A stretch of DNA of 64,000 nucleotides from assembly GCF_027409185.1 (NCBI RefSeq), contig NC_084468.1, forward strand, positions 140,590,001 through 140,654,000, given 5' to 3'. This document shows, piece by piece, positions 20,743 through 33,470 of this stretch. The DNA comes from Cynocephalus volans. Its lineage: Eukaryota; Chordata; Mammalia; Dermoptera; Cynocephalidae. Made by a program: the position numbers and the translations under genes. Below the pieces are notes generated by a model. It did not search any database. It saw only the letters and a list, made by a program, of their open reading frames with translations, and was not told where the DNA came from. Each line of letters opens with the position of its first letter. The stretch's first letter is position 1.

Positions 20743-22313
20743 ATAAATTTGTCTCTCGAGACTTTAAGAATATCTACATTATTTCAGAATTTAACAAATA
20801 AGTGTGTTTATCTTAAATATGTCCTAAAAGTAAAGCTGGAGGCATAACACTACCTGGCTTTAAACTATACTACAAAGCTATAATAACCCAAACAGCATGG
20901 TACTGGCATAAAAACAGACACATGGGTCAATGGAATAGAATAGATAACCCAGAAATCAACCCATACACCTACTGCCATCTGATCTTTGACAAAGGCACCA
21001 AGTCTATACACTGGGGAAGAGACTGCCTCTTCAGCAAATGGTGCTGGGAAAACTGGATATTCACATGCAGGAAAATGAAATTATATCCTTACCTCTCACC
21101 ATATACCAAAATCAACTCAAAATGGATTAAAGAATTAAACATACATCCTGAAACAATAAAACTCCTTAAAGAAAATATAGGGGAAACACTCCAGGAAATA
21201 GGAGTAGGTACAGACTTCATGACTATAACCCCCAAAGCACAGGCAACCAAAGGAAAAATAAGCAAATAAGATTATATCAAACTAAAAAGCTTCTGCACAG
21301 CAAAAGAAACAACAGAGTGAAAAGACAACCAACAGAGTGGGAGAAAATATTTGTAAAATGTACATCTGACAAAGGATTAATATCCAGAATATACAAGGAA
21401 CTCAAACAACTTTATAGCGAAAACAGAACCCAATTAAAAAATGGGCAAAGGAGCTGAATAGGGATTTCTCAAAGGAAGATATATGAATGGCCAACAGACA
21501 CATGAAAAAGTGCTCAACATCACTCAGCATTTGGGAAATTCAAATGAAAACCATTTTGAGATACCATCTCACTCCAGTTAGGATGGCTAATATCCAAAAG
21601 ACTTAGAATGATAAACGCTGGCAAGGTTGTGGAGAAAAAGGAACTATCATACACTGTTGGTGGGACTGCAGAATGGTGCAGCTTTTATGGAAAATGGTAT
21701 GGAGGTTCCTCAGATAATTACAAGTTACAGATAGATCTACTATATGACCCAGCTATTCCACTGCTGGGAATATACCCAGAGGAATGGAAATCATCATGCT
21801 GAAGGGATACCTATACTCCATTGTTTATTTCAGCACTATTTACAGTTGCCAAGAGTTGGAACCAGCCCAAATGTCCATCATCAGATGAGTGGATAAGGAA
21901 ACTGTGGTATATGTACACAGTGGAATTCTCTCTGCTATGAAAAGAATGAAATACTAACATTTGCACCAACATGGATGGACTTAGAGAAAATTATATTAAG
22001 TAAAACAAGTCAGGCACAGAAAGAGAAATACCACATGTTCTCACTTATTTGTGAGAGCTAAAAATAAACAAATAAAGGGTGGGGGGGGGAAGACACAACA
22101 ATCACAATTCCTTGAACTTGTTGAGACAAGTGAACAGATATGATATAGTGGGGGTGGGCAGAGAGGGAGAAGGGAAAGAGGAACGGGTAAAGGGACATGA
22201 AAATCAACTACAGTGTATATTGAGAAGTTAAAATAAAAAAAACATAAATTTGTCTCTTGAGACTTTAAGAACATCTACAGTATTTCAGAATTTAACAAAT
22301 AAGCGTGTTTTTC
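20743..22313 (+). mobile_element. 5'-truncated L1 with 70-bp flanking duplication
   Basis: The L1 part runs from about 20823 to 22243, starting in late ORF2 (AAAGCTGGAGGCATAAC) and ending in an A-rich tail. A C-terminal ORF2 fragment at 21608-21802 contains [12 protein letters not shown], and ORF2 is broken by stops. The 70-base flanks 20743-20812 and 22244-22313 align without gaps and differ at five positions. Two explanations are possible: an exceptionally long target-site duplication, or insertion beside an existing tandem duplication. It closely resembles the 3' part of the L1 at 46-49 kb. Confidence 0.9.
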
Positions 22314-24184
22314 CTATCCATGCCTCTTACTGTGTTTACCTCTTTTCCTTACTTTTTGCTCTTTCTTTCCAACAACATGGTTATCTTTTTATTTTTATTT
22401 TATTTTATTTTATTTTTTTAACTTCAGAGATTCTCCTCCGTAGATTTTTTTTTTTTCTATACCAGTTCCAGTTTAGGTCTTTTGAAGTTGACTGCCAGGA
22501 AATGTATGATGTATTCTGTTAAGAAGATACTTTTTAATGTATAAAAGCAAGGTAATTTGGTAATTTTTGTTTCTGACATCATATCTAATCTACTCAGCAT
22601 TTTGTTGGCTCCTCCTCTCCTCCTGTCTCCCCAGCTGATGTCTGTCTTTAGTAAATTCTTTCTATGGAACAAATTTAGAGTTTAAGGTCTGTCATAAGAA
22701 TAATTTGAGGACCATCTTTAGTTATACTGATCTGATCTTTGCCTGGACTGAAACTCACTAGCCATTTACCTATTTGTTCACAAAACCTTGTAAGATCCTA
22801 TTATTTGATCCCTTTACTTGGGTTTTATCCTGGTGATAAATGTTTATTGCCATCTGTAGATACAGCCCTATCCCTGGCCAGTCTTTCATCCAGATCTGTT
22901 ATGAAAACATCAAGTTCAGTCTTCACACCCATTAATGAAAAGACCACTCTGTTTATTTGACTTCTTCCAGAAAAATGTTTGTTTATTTGTACTTTTGTTT
23001 TCTGGACCTAATCCAGTTCTCTGTCCAAGATAAATATTCTACTGGCTTTGTGTTGTTTTATCCTCGTAAAAACAAGTGACCCAATACCTATGTTCTAATA
23101 GGTAATACTAATATGGTTCATATAGTAAAATCGTTAATTGCATAGAAAAAACAAATGAACAAAAGGATACTTATTTTTGTTTCCCATGCCAGAGATTTAA
23201 AAAAAAAAAAAAAAAGACTAGATTCACTAGCGGTGCATAGATCGTGAACTATTACAGCTTCAAGGGCTGTGAGAAGGTCATTTCTCTCATTTGAATTTTT
23301 GTGAATATCATTTTTGAAATATATGAACTAGCCAGGACTTGAAAATATTTATTTCACCTGTAAATTGTGCCTGTCCTCATATGCTAATAAGAGTTGATAG
23401 TGGTTTTTATTTTCCAAAGAATACAGGTTAGTTTGGGAAGAGGTACCTATAATCACCCTCTGCCACTTTTTTATTCTGTGAGATTCTTGTTCTGTTTCCT
23501 AAGAATGTGCCAAATTAGCCAGAGTCAAAGGTTTTGCAATATTGATCTGGGATGACTTCTTATGATTCTTTGTGATTTCCTCTTCATGATGCTGTACCTT
23601 TAATTTGCCACTCTGGTTGAATAAGTTGAAGTAATTTATAAATGGGGATAGGAATAGGAAACAGCCAGGGTAGAGTTATCTTCTGAGTCTCTATTGCTTT
23701 TCTCTCTTGCTAAAAAGAACCATAAGGTTTCTTTTAATCCCCAAGTCTGTAAGTTTGAATTTTACAACTGGGATGGAAGGGCTTGTGACTCCAAGTAGCT
23801 GCTGCCATCTCCCAGTAGTCTAGCAGGGGGACGACCAGGGATTGGAGGATCTTACATTTATTTAGCTGTTGTTGAGAAAGTTCCCTGCCCTCCCATGAGT
23901 GCAATTAGCCAGAGGTCCTTATAACAGAATCGTTTCTTTTCCTTGGCAAAAACAGAGAAAGATTTGTTTAGCCTGTGAAATGTAGTAGTGATGGTTTCAA
24001 AGCAGAAGCAAGCCATGCTGGAGGTTTAGAATGCTGAAGTTAGGAATGACATGCTGCACAAACTAGTTTTTCCCATGGTTTTCTTTTCTAAAAATTGTGG
24101 TGAGAGAGAGGTATATATTGGTTAAAAGTGCTGCTGAATGTTAAAGACCCGTATTTCAAAGTATGATTGATAAGATGAACTTAA

Positions 24185-24345
24185 CTATAATAGCTGACAT
24201 TTACATGTGTTTTATTTTCCAAAGCAGTTATATTTATTTTATAGAATAGGAAACAGACTCACTGGCCAGGGTTACAGAGCAAGTTACCCTTATGAATAGG
24301 GCCAGATCTGCAACACAGACCTTTTGATACCTGCATCACGCCTCA
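24185..24345 (-). repeat. MIR SINE, antisense
   Basis: 'ataatagctgacatttacatg', 'tttatagaataggaaacagactcactggccagggttacagagc' follows antisense MIR. Confidence 0.7.
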
Positions 24346-24734
24346 GCCAGTTCTTAGTTTTATTAAGTATGGTAAGTTCCCTTCTTTTGTACTTGTTAAA
24401 AACTGTTATGAGTTTGTAGCCAGGGTGCATTTTCTTGACTTTTTAATTATCATCAGTCTGTATTCTTTTGTATGTTGTTGGACCTTTTTGTTATTTTTTG
24501 CTCCTTTCTGGTATTGTGGGAATCAAAATTGCAACATGAACTCTTAAAATCAAGTCCGGCCTCCTTCGTGTGACTGGCCCTGTCTCTTTAATCTTTGCTC
24601 TTCCCCTCACACTCCATACTCTAGTCAAAGTGGACTTGTCTGAGTTCCTCAGACAACTTTAAGTTTCATTTTTGAAGCCTGGAACTTGCCTCCTCTTTTC
24701 CTCCTTTAACCTTACTAACTCCCACCCAGTGTGG

Positions 24735-24945
24735 TGGTTAAGAGTGGGGGTGGGCTCTGGAACCAGACTCCAGGTTTCAAATTCAGACATCATTACTTAA
24801 TAGTTGTATGATTTTGAATGAGTTGTATGATTCTGTGTTATGCTGCTGTTTTCTCACTGGTACATTGGGAATGACAATAACCACTTCAAGATGTAGTTAT
24901 GAGTTTTAAATGGGTTTGTTCTTGCAAGTATTCTGATAGTTAGAA
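24735..24945 (+). repeat. MIR SINE
   Basis: 'gtggtggttaagagtgggggtgggctctggaaccagactcc' is the 5' half of MIR, and the rest follows to about 24945. Confidence 0.85.
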
Positions 24946-25009
24946 GCTTTTGCTGAGTGGACTAGGTATCCCTGCTCTATCTCAGACATCATTGTACTTA
25001 GCGTCTTAT

Positions 25010-25145
25010 CCCGATGGACTACCTGACCCCACCACTACACTGTGAGGACAGGGATGAGCATGCCATATCTGTATCTTTCATTCACTTTGGGATATAACAC
25101 CTGGCAAGTATAGGCACTAGACAGATGTTTGAATAAGTGAATAAG
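25010..25145 (+). repeat. L2 LINE 3' end
   Basis: 'ccccaccactacactgtgaggacagggatgagcatgcc' and 'cacctggcaagtataggcactagacagatgtttgaataagtgaa' follow the L2 3' terminus. Confidence 0.7.
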
Positions 25146-26289
25146 CAAAGATAGTTCTGTAAGCTCATGCTGTAAGCTTATGTCTTTGACTTCAACTTTC
25201 CTTTCCTTTTGTGAAGATCTTTTTACCTTTTATTTGGAGCTTTAGGTGGGTAGTAATAGGAGAAGGGGGATGATAGAGAAGATCATCTCCTAGCTTAATC
25301 TAGGTTTCTTTATAGAAGCTTTTGGACTTTTAATACATTATTGTTTAGTGTAGTTTGTTCCTCTTTGGGAGCAGAGGTTGTACATAAGGATAGGCCTCTG
25401 GAAAAGTTGCTGTATTCTTAAAAAGTTTAAGAGGGTTCCACATAGGACAGGCTAGACTCATGAGGAATACCCAGGCTGATGTTGACCACAAATCTGGACT
25501 TAATTTAATAATTGCTATAGCTTTCCTGCCCCCAACTTTCTAAACCCACACTCACAGGATTTCCTGGCATTCAGATTTTGTTGGTAATCAGGTGTGCTGT
25601 GGTCCTAATATAGTAGGAGAAGCCACTTGACTTTTTCACCTTACATGTTCCATCTTCAGTCAGGAATGAAAACAAAGTAAAAGGAAAAGCTTATGCAAGA
25701 GTAGATTGATTTTTGACTAAAAGTAATGAGAATCTGTTTATTACAACTAAAAGGGTGATGGTGACCTGGTTTGTCTTGGCAGTGCTGGTGTTCTACATGA
25801 GACAATGCCTTACCTGAGGGGGGAGGTGGAAAGGGGCTTGCTGTACTGCTCTGATTCTTTTGTTTAAAGCCATTAGAGGTTTGGAGAATAGTAGAAGAGT
25901 GAGAGTAGCAATTAATCGCTGTGGAATCTACCAGAGAGGCAAGGGGAAGTAGTGAAAAGCAAAGATTAACTGACCCCAAAGTGGACTTTTCAAAGCATGC
26001 TTCCCTGCCTGCCCCCCCCCCACCCGCATCCTCAAAGCCTGTAGAAAAGCAGGGGATGTGTGTAAAATAGTAGGCTCTTACCACTCAGAAAGCGTCCCAT
26101 AGTTATTATGTTATAAAGGACAATTAGTTCATTTATTTATTATTAGAATAATGGCTATATTATAGGTTAACCTAGTGTTTGTAAGATGGCCAAGTAGTCT
26201 GCCTGCCCTTTATAATAATGTCTCTGATGTGTGTTCTGAGCTCTAAAAGTAAACTTAAAAGTGAACTTATAGTACCCCAAACAGTAAAT

Positions 26290-26400
26290 CTTCATTCAAA
26301 AGTTATCTATTGACATCTTCCTTATTCTGGGTGCCATGAGTTGCTACAATACAAGAATGAATAAGGTCCATGCCTGTCCTTGAGTTCAGTTCATGAAGGT
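26290..26400 (+). repeat. Old dispersed repeat, 'gtgccaggcactg' class
   Basis: The segment has 'ttatctattgac', 'ctgggtgccatgagttgctac' and 'gtccatgcctgtccttgag', a diverged copy of a repeat type also seen at 27436-27583 and 37665-37800. Confidence 0.3.
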
Positions 26401-26633
26401 TTACTCCCTGTTGTTCTGTTTTGTATCATGTGTAACAGGAGCTGACAGAATACCAAAAAGTGACACAAGAAGTTTCAATAAAGGTTTGTTAGATGATTTA
26501 GGTCTCTAAGCCTGTCAGATTTCTTCATTTTTCATTCTTTTTATTTTTGCTTATCACGTTCTTTGGTTTTGGGCAAGTTAGATGCTAAATACATATTTTT
26601 AAATCATTTCATATTTGTGCTTATACTTTATAA

Positions 26634-26702
26634 TTTTTTTTTTTTTCCCTTTTTGGTGGCTGGCCAGTACAGAGATCTAAACCTGTGATCTTAGTGTTTG
26701 TA
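26634..26702 (-). mobile_element. CYN-type SINE, 3' fragment
   Basis: A T-rich tail is followed by GGTGGCTGGCCAGTACAGAGATCTAAACC...GATCTTAGTG, the antisense 3' half of the tRNA-Ile-like unit. Confidence 0.7.
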
Positions 26703-27435
26703 AGAATTTTAAAATTTTTGTCATCTTTCCATTTTATCTGCAGATGATTTTGTAAAAATAAATATCAGGTTATCACAATTAGAATTTGTTTACCTGTTTT
26801 CTGAAAACTAACCTTATGGTAGAGGATGGAGTAGCAATAAATGAGAAGGTGGAATTTTCTGATAGGAATCAGTGGTTTCTCCCTAAACACTCAGGCAGTA
26901 TTACTTCCAGTTCCCTCTATAACTTCATTTTTATTTTTAGTATCCGCATACACGCTAGGCTTTAGGTGCTTCTTCTGCACCGAGAACCCTTAGAGAGCTT
27001 TCATGCTGGTATGTTTGGGATACTAGGAATTTAACCAGTTACAACAAGCCACTGTTGAAATGCAGGAAATTCTCTTTTGGAATGCCATTGGTTTTCATAG
27101 GCTTACAGAGTGTGATGCCTCCCTGCCCGTATGGTCAGGAGGGGCTGTCAATATTGACCCTCTCTGTTTCATTTCCCATACATTCTCTACATTGCATAGT
27201 ATAGTAAATGAGGGTTATATACATTGATAATCTTGGGTGATATACATACCATATATAGAAGACTCGAAAATAGGTAAAAGGTGGTGCTGGTAGGGGCAAC
27301 TGATGGAGCAATGTTCCTTAGGAGATGAGAGACAATGAGACCTAGAGATTGGGGTCTGTCTAGTCTTTTTTTCTTAGACTTAGAAGCAAAACTCTTTCCC
27401 ATAGGAGGAGGCAGAGGTGAATGTGGGTATAGTTC

Positions 27436-27583
27436 TGGTTAACAAACACTCATTCAGTGCTTTCTATATGCCAAACACTGTGCTGGGTTCTGGGAACAAA
27501 TGGAGGAATAAGACATGATCTACTTTCAAAGAGCTTACTAGTAGAGGAAATATTCACAGAAAGCCATTATAGGTACTAAGTAC
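27436..27583 (+). repeat. Old dispersed repeat, 'gtgccaggcactg' class
   Basis: 'aacaaacactcattcagtgctttctatatgccaaacactgtgctgggttctgggaac' is a well-known repeat type in mammals. I do not assign a name. Confidence 0.4.
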
Positions 27584-28244
27584 AGTCATTCCTCTTTATT
27601 TGCTGATTCTGTATTTGTGAATTCACCTATTCAATAAAATGTATTTGTAACCCCCAAATCTATACTCTTGGCACTTTTTATTGACATTCAAGGACACAGA
27701 GTGGTAAAATACTTGAGTCACTCTACACACATTCCCAGATGAAGTCAAACAGTGTGATACTCTGCCGTCTTGTTTCAGCTCTCATCCTACAAACAGTTGT
27801 CCTTTTTGCAGTATATTTAGTGCCTTTTTGTTGTTGTTGTTGCATTTTTCTGCCTTTTGTCAGAGATTTGGCTGGTTAAAATGGCTCCCAAACACATCGC
27901 TAAAGTGCTGTCTTGTGTTTCTAAGCACAAGAAGGCTGTGATGTACCTTATAGAGAAAATGTGTGTTAGATAAACTTTGTTCAGGCATGAGTTATAGCAC
28001 TGTGGGATGTGAATTCAATGTTAATGAAGCAACAATGTGCATTAAATAAGGTATCTTTTAATAGAAACACACAAAACAAGATTATGTATTAATCACTTGG
28101 TGAAAATGTTGTAACTTAGAGCCCCGCAGGAACCTAACGCTGTATTTTCAGTAGGAGCAGTGATTCAGTATTCTCTAATTCAGTGTTTGCAGTGACTTTA
28201 TAGAATATAACTACTTTGAATAATAAGAATTGACCCTGCAGTGG
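27584..28244 (+). mobile_element. Tigger (pogo/mariner-class) transposon with decayed transposase start
   Basis: The element begins near CAGTCATTCCTCTTTATTTGC and ends near AATAAGAATTGACCCTGCAG, diverged inverted ends of the Tigger type. At 27880-27970 the plus strand encodes MAPKHIAKVLSCVSKHKKAV and more, matching the start of a Tigger1/2 transposase, which belongs to the Jerky/CENP-B-related group. It then hits stops. The rest of the transposase is absent, so this is an internally deleted copy. Confidence 0.8.
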
Positions 28245-29014
28245 AAGTACTGTGTACAGTCAGAGCCTTAGAGTGGAGAAGGTAAATGGGTTTTGCCTTA
28301 ATCCTAGAATGGGTTTGGGAGTCCTTTCCAATTGAAGAACAGATGAGGTGGGGAATAAAAGTGATAACTCACAGAGCTTGAAAGATAATGTGAAGCCAGA
28401 ATGGGTTTGATAAAGAAAGTACCAAGAGACAGGAAGATTATGTAAAGTCAGAGGGCAGTTTTGGAGGGAATAAGATAGCTGCAATGATAGGAGGTTGTAT
28501 TCAAAGTCATAGTGGGAAATGGGGGAGAGTAGAAATTTAGGTGATTAAAGAAGGCAGACCACCACACATTTGTTTTTGGATGTTGAACTCAATGAGAATG
28601 ATATAGTGATACTTAGGTCTAATGGCACAGAGAGCTAACAAAGACAATTTGAGTGCCAGCTGGGTGCAGCTGTGTGTGTTTGTGTGTTTCTAAAGATTCC
28701 AAGAGCCCTGAGACAGGATCCAGGAAGTGTTACAAGTCCAGGTGTAAAAGTAGGTACAAAGAGGCCTGTGCAAAGTATCAAATGAGTAGCAAGGTTCTTT
28801 ACTGCACGGAATACAGTGTACTTTTTCGGATTAGAAGACCGGCTCCATTTGTGCCAGGAAGGACACAGAAGACTCAAACAAGATTTGTTTATTGATTAGG
28901 TTTGGGGAGAGGTGGGAAGAAAAGGAATTAATGGTCAAGAGTTGCTCCAGTGTTGACTAATTAATGTTAGATGTTTTTTCTCCTACAGAGAATTAGATTG
29001 ATATTATACTTCCA

Positions 29015-29206
29015 GAGTTTTCTTTATTTTCTTTTTCTTTTTTTTTTTTTTTTTTTTTGTCGTTTTTTCGTGACCGGCACTCAGCCAGTGAGTGCACCGG
29101 CCATTCCTATATAGGATCCGAACCCGCGGCGGGAGCGTCGCCGCACTCCCAGCGCCGCACTCTCCCGAGTGCGCCACGGGCTCGGCCCGAGTTTTCTTTA
29201 TTTTCT
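29015..29206 (-). mobile_element. CYN-type SINE, GC-rich young copy with perfect 18-bp TSD
   Basis: The SINE body (about 29058-29188) is antisense and begins GGGCCGAGCCCGTGGCGCACTC on the minus strand. It has a long poly-T tail at left. GAGTTTTCTTTATTTTCT is perfectly repeated at 29015-29032 and 29189-29206. Dense surviving CpG and an intact duplication point to a recent insertion. Confidence 0.92.
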
Positions 29207-29543
29207 AATTCTTCATTTTCCAGTTTCCTTCTCATGTGATTTTCATTATTTTGGCTTTTAAGTTTGGTAGATGTGCATACTTATGATATGGTAAATAGAG
29301 GTAATGATTTCTTTCAGTTCTGTTTGTGTGAGGGTTGGGGAGATGGGTCAGCTGCCTTCTGACTGTCTTTAAGGTTTCACTGACAGCTCTGGATACTCTG
29401 ATTCTGTCCTTCCACACTTTCATACTGCCTACCAGACTAGCTTTCATATCTTTCCCTGTTGGTCATTATGATGGCATTTGGAAATGGAATAGAGGCAAAT
29501 CATACACATACACTACCATTGTAATTCTTCTGAAGAGTTTTCT

Positions 29544-29862
29544 AGAGCTGTGCTGCTCAATTCAGTTGACACTAGCCACATGTGGTTGGTGGGCACTTGA
29601 TATGTGGCTAATCTGAATTGATGTTCTCTAAGTGTAAAATTCACCCTGGATTTCAAAGACAATATATTTAAAAAAAAAAGAATGTGAAATATTTCATTAA
29701 TTTTTTTTTATCTTGATAACATGTTGAAATAAGATTTTGTATATGTCGGGTTACTAAAATTCAGTTCACCTGTTTCTTATTGCTTTTTTAAAATGTGGGT
29801 ACTAGAACTTTTAAAAATGAATATATGTGGCTCACATTATCTTTCTGTTGGATAGCACTGCT
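29544..29862 (-). mobile_element. hAT-like non-autonomous DNA transposon (MER type)
   Basis: The ends GAGCTGTGCTGCTCAA and TTGGATAGCACTGCTC are imperfect inverted repeats. The interior contains 'ctagccacatgtgg', 'gtgtaaaattcaccctggatttcaaag' and 'gtggctcacattat', matching a familiar MER repeat with 'agccacatgtggct'. The exact family name is uncertain. Confidence 0.65.
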
Positions 29863-31394
29863 CCCTTTGAAGTAGTCCCTTGGATATCCAAGGATTAATT
29901 TGAAAACAATTGTATTAAATGGTATACTTCTAAAGACCAAATTCTTGGGTTCAGTTGTTTTCATAATGCTGTTGAAGTTACTAGTATACCTGAATGTAGC
30001 TCTTATAAACAAAAGAATTACTGTCATGAATATTAAAAATTCCTTCTGCTAAGAAAACTTCTCCCTAAGAAGTTGTTTATTCTTTTTCCTTGGACATTTT
30101 TCTGTAATAAATAAAATGAAGTCAACATTCATGATAGTTCTACTGGGTGGAATATAACTGAATCCCTTTATGAAGTGATGTCAAGGTTAGCATTGTGTTT
30201 TGGGCTAATCAAATACAGTCAGATTTTTTAATGTGTAATTATTTCTCAAAGGAGCATTTGAATCTGTCACATTGAGCCATGGTATAATGAGGTTTTGTTC
30301 CTGCGATAGTGACTATTTTCAGAATCTAGGTGAATAGCTATTTGCAAAGCAGCCTTAGTAAGTATGACAGAAAAGAGGTTCTTTTAAAAAGATCTAATTT
30401 AAGAACCATCTACTGAGTGCCTTCTCTCTACTCAGTGTTAGCTTAGCTGCATAAGCAGAACACAAAAGATGTTACAGATATGGTCCACATCCTCCAAGTT
30501 CATCATCTGGCCCAGGAACTTGTAACAGATGTTCTGACATTCTGGTGTATCTGATGAGGTGTTAGGAGAGATTAATACCTTGTAATAGCCACTAAAGCAC
30601 TAAAATTTGAAAATTACTTATTTAAAAATGCAGATTCTAAGTAACCTTGAATAAGTACCACTTCCGCATGTGTCCTTTTATGGGAATTGTGTTTGGCTGA
30701 CAGCCATGCTTCCTTGAACCATGACCAATGACAATGCGTATGACACAGGGACCGTCCTAAGATATTAGCCAAGGGGAAAAAGGTGAACGATGGTTGTAGT
30801 TGAGGAGTTCCTGAGCTTTAAGAGATGAATAGAGAATCCCTCAGAGGCATTGTTTCTTCCCATTACAGATGTTAAAATATTTTCAAAAAAGGGCTGTTGT
30901 GGGATGTTTTTACAGAACAGATAGGCCTTGGTTTGGGTTTTAAAGGAACTTAGAGGATTTGGCTTGGTACGTTAAATGAAATGTATCTTAGAAGGGGAAA
31001 TTGATGTGATTAAGGGTACATAGAGGATTGAAAGGGGATTTATCAGTGGGAGAATGCCTTATGTTAATTTGAATGCTAATTATTTTATAGATACAGTTTT
31101 CTAGCTGTTGCACTTATTTATTCCAGAGTTTATTGTTCCCAAGGGACTTGGCAATGCCCTGTTTTAGAGTGCTTAATTGCCTGGAGCTTCCAGAGAATTG
31201 GCTATGTTTAGGGGATGTGGGGGCAGGGAGTGGGGAGGTGATTGACTTTCTTGGGTAAAGTCATTATTTGCCGGATGTCACTGTGGTCAAAGTTAATTGT
31301 CTTGGTTTAATGTTGTATAAATGCAGTCATCTATGAGCTTAGCAACTCAAATAGTCAGTGAGTACTTTCGGACTTATACATATAAAAAATAACA

Positions 31395-31645
31395 TATCAC
31401 ATTTGTCCAGAGCTTTATAGTTTTTTCAGAGGGACTTTCAAATGTTCACACTTGACATTTTCAAACAACCATTAGAGACTAGTAGAATAAATATCGTCAT
31501 CAACCTTTTATTTATAGCAGAGGAAACTGAGGCGCACAGTCTGAGTGTCTTTCCTTAAAGTCATGTGGATAGTGAATGACTGGGCCAGCACTAGATACAG
31601 CTCTTGCCTTCTAGTCCAGAGTTCTCTTCCCTGGTATGACACCCT
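31395..31645 (-). repeat. MIR SINE, antisense
   Basis: 'agcagaggaaactgaggcgcacag' and 'tagtgaatgactgggccagcac' follow antisense MIR. Confidence 0.75.
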
Positions 31646-32529
31646 CTCTCAGCAGGGACACTGCTGACAGTGATTAGTCTTCTGGTTGCTGGCATATCCT
31701 GAGTTCCTAGTACTCAGACATATCATGAGGAACTGATTCAGAGAAATGAGAGTCTGCTGATTCAGAGCTGAATAGCCTTTTCCCAACTTTCTCTTCTTGT
31801 AAATTGATTTCTGTCACCTCCCAAGCAGTTTTCTTAGTCTTTTTGGCTATTAGAACTCTTAAAGCACTTTAAGAGTCTTTCTCATTTAGTTTGCCAGTGA
31901 TAAATTTATTATACAGGAAGCTTTTAATTTTAGCTACACTATGGGATGCATCACTATTGTTGCCTGTCAAACCAAAACTGAAGGCAGTACAGGAAAGAAG
32001 CATCTTGTTACTAACTTACCTCTTAACCTCTACATATATTTTCTTGAATAATTCTCATTAACTTTGTTATTCTGTTATGTACATTGACTGTTCCATTGAA
32101 TGAATTTGTAGCAGGCCAAGAATGAGTGGGTTACCAGTAAGAAGGATATTGGAATAGTTCAGGCAAAACACAGGGCTTGGACTACAATGGTAGCAGTGGA
32201 AGTTGGAATGGAAGCTGCCATTTCTCTATTGGCAGGAGTCGAGGGAGCCAGGAGTGCCACATGCTCCAGATAAAATTTCCTGCTCAGCCTTCACATCACC
32301 AGTGGTGAATGAAGAGAGGGGGTTTGTACTCTGGGTACTTCTAGCAAGACCCCCTCCCACAACACTGGGAGCCCCATTACACCATCACCACATCTGCCTT
32401 GAGATTGTTATAATGCTAATTTCATTTTCCCCTTTATCCTGTTCACAAGTATTTGCACCAGCGACCCAAGGCTTTACTCTCCATATAGCAGAATGGATCA
32501 TTAGGTAAATCCTCCTCCTCAATATTCCC

Positions 32530-32735
32530 TGTTGCCTACCTTTCATCTCCTTTATCTTCTGCTATAGCACTTACCATTTGTTTTGGCATACCAAATATTT
32601 TTCTAAATTGTTGGTTCCCTTTTCTACCACTGTCATGTGAGCTTTATGAAGACAGGGGTTTTGTTCATATGTCATCACATCCTGAACAGAGCCTGGCACA
32701 TCAAATATTTGAAAGGATGAGTGAGTAGATACGTA
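32530..32735 (+). repeat. L2 LINE 3' end
   Basis: 'tagcacttaccattt' through 'gagctttatgaagacaggggttttgttcatatgtcatcacatcctgaacagagcctggcacatcaaatatttgaaagg' follows L2. Confidence 0.75.
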
Positions 32736-32934
32736 AGTCTTTAGATAGAATATTTTAAACTTAAGTTTATGTAAATTATTCTGCAAAAGCAGCAAAATGC
32801 CTTTATAAATTGTAAAAGAGTATCAAATGCTCTTTATTTTGTTTAATCCCATTTTGTGGCTTATTTAATTACAACAAAGATTAATGAATAATGCCTAGTA
32901 ATTCCAAAATTACCCCAATGGCTATATAGGCTGA

Positions 32935-33470
32935 GCATCCCTAATCTGAAAATTTGAAATCCAGAATACTCCAAAATTCAGAACTTTCTGAGTGTTGATT
33001 TGACCTCAAAGGAAATGCTCATTGGAACATTTTGGAATGTTTCCTGTTCCAAAGCACCAACAGAAAAGTTTAGTTATGTTATAGCTGTATATCCAAATGG
33101 AAGGGAGATGTAGATAGCTGAGAGTTCTCTCCTAGGTATTTTTTCAGACATGCTTTTCATGATTTACACAATTTTGTAAGAATAATGACAGTTTTGCTGG
33201 GGAGAATATGAGCACTAGAAACTGCCACTAATGTAGAGCATAGAGTGAAAAAGAATTTCTGCAACAACTCTTCAAGGTACCTTCAACTGTACTTTGTAAC
33301 TGTGTGCCCTGATCACGTGATTTGCAGAGAATGACAGACCTGTGAATGATTCCAGAGATGATGGCTCCAACCAAGTAGCTCAGCTTCCAACTTCTTAAGC
33401 GGATCTGGACTACTGATACCTTTGCTAAGGTCCAAATGCTGGTGACAGCCTGGCATGGAATCAGTTAAAA
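32935..33470 (-). repeat. Possible Tigger-like DNA transposon
   Basis: 'ggctgagcatccctaatctgaaaatttgaaatccagaatactccaaaattcagaactttctgag' matches the end of an old Tigger-class repeat, antisense. The right half resembles decayed transposase sequence but shows no motif I can prove. Confidence 0.5.

Noticed and set aside
25656..26084. 142-codon open frame, minus strand
   Set aside because: It has no domain, no homology I recognise, and a low-complexity Gly/Pro segment caused by a C run.
29058..29188. A second small CpG island or promoter
   Set aside because: The GC-rich, CpG-dense sequence is fully explained by a young SINE with an 18-bp target duplication.
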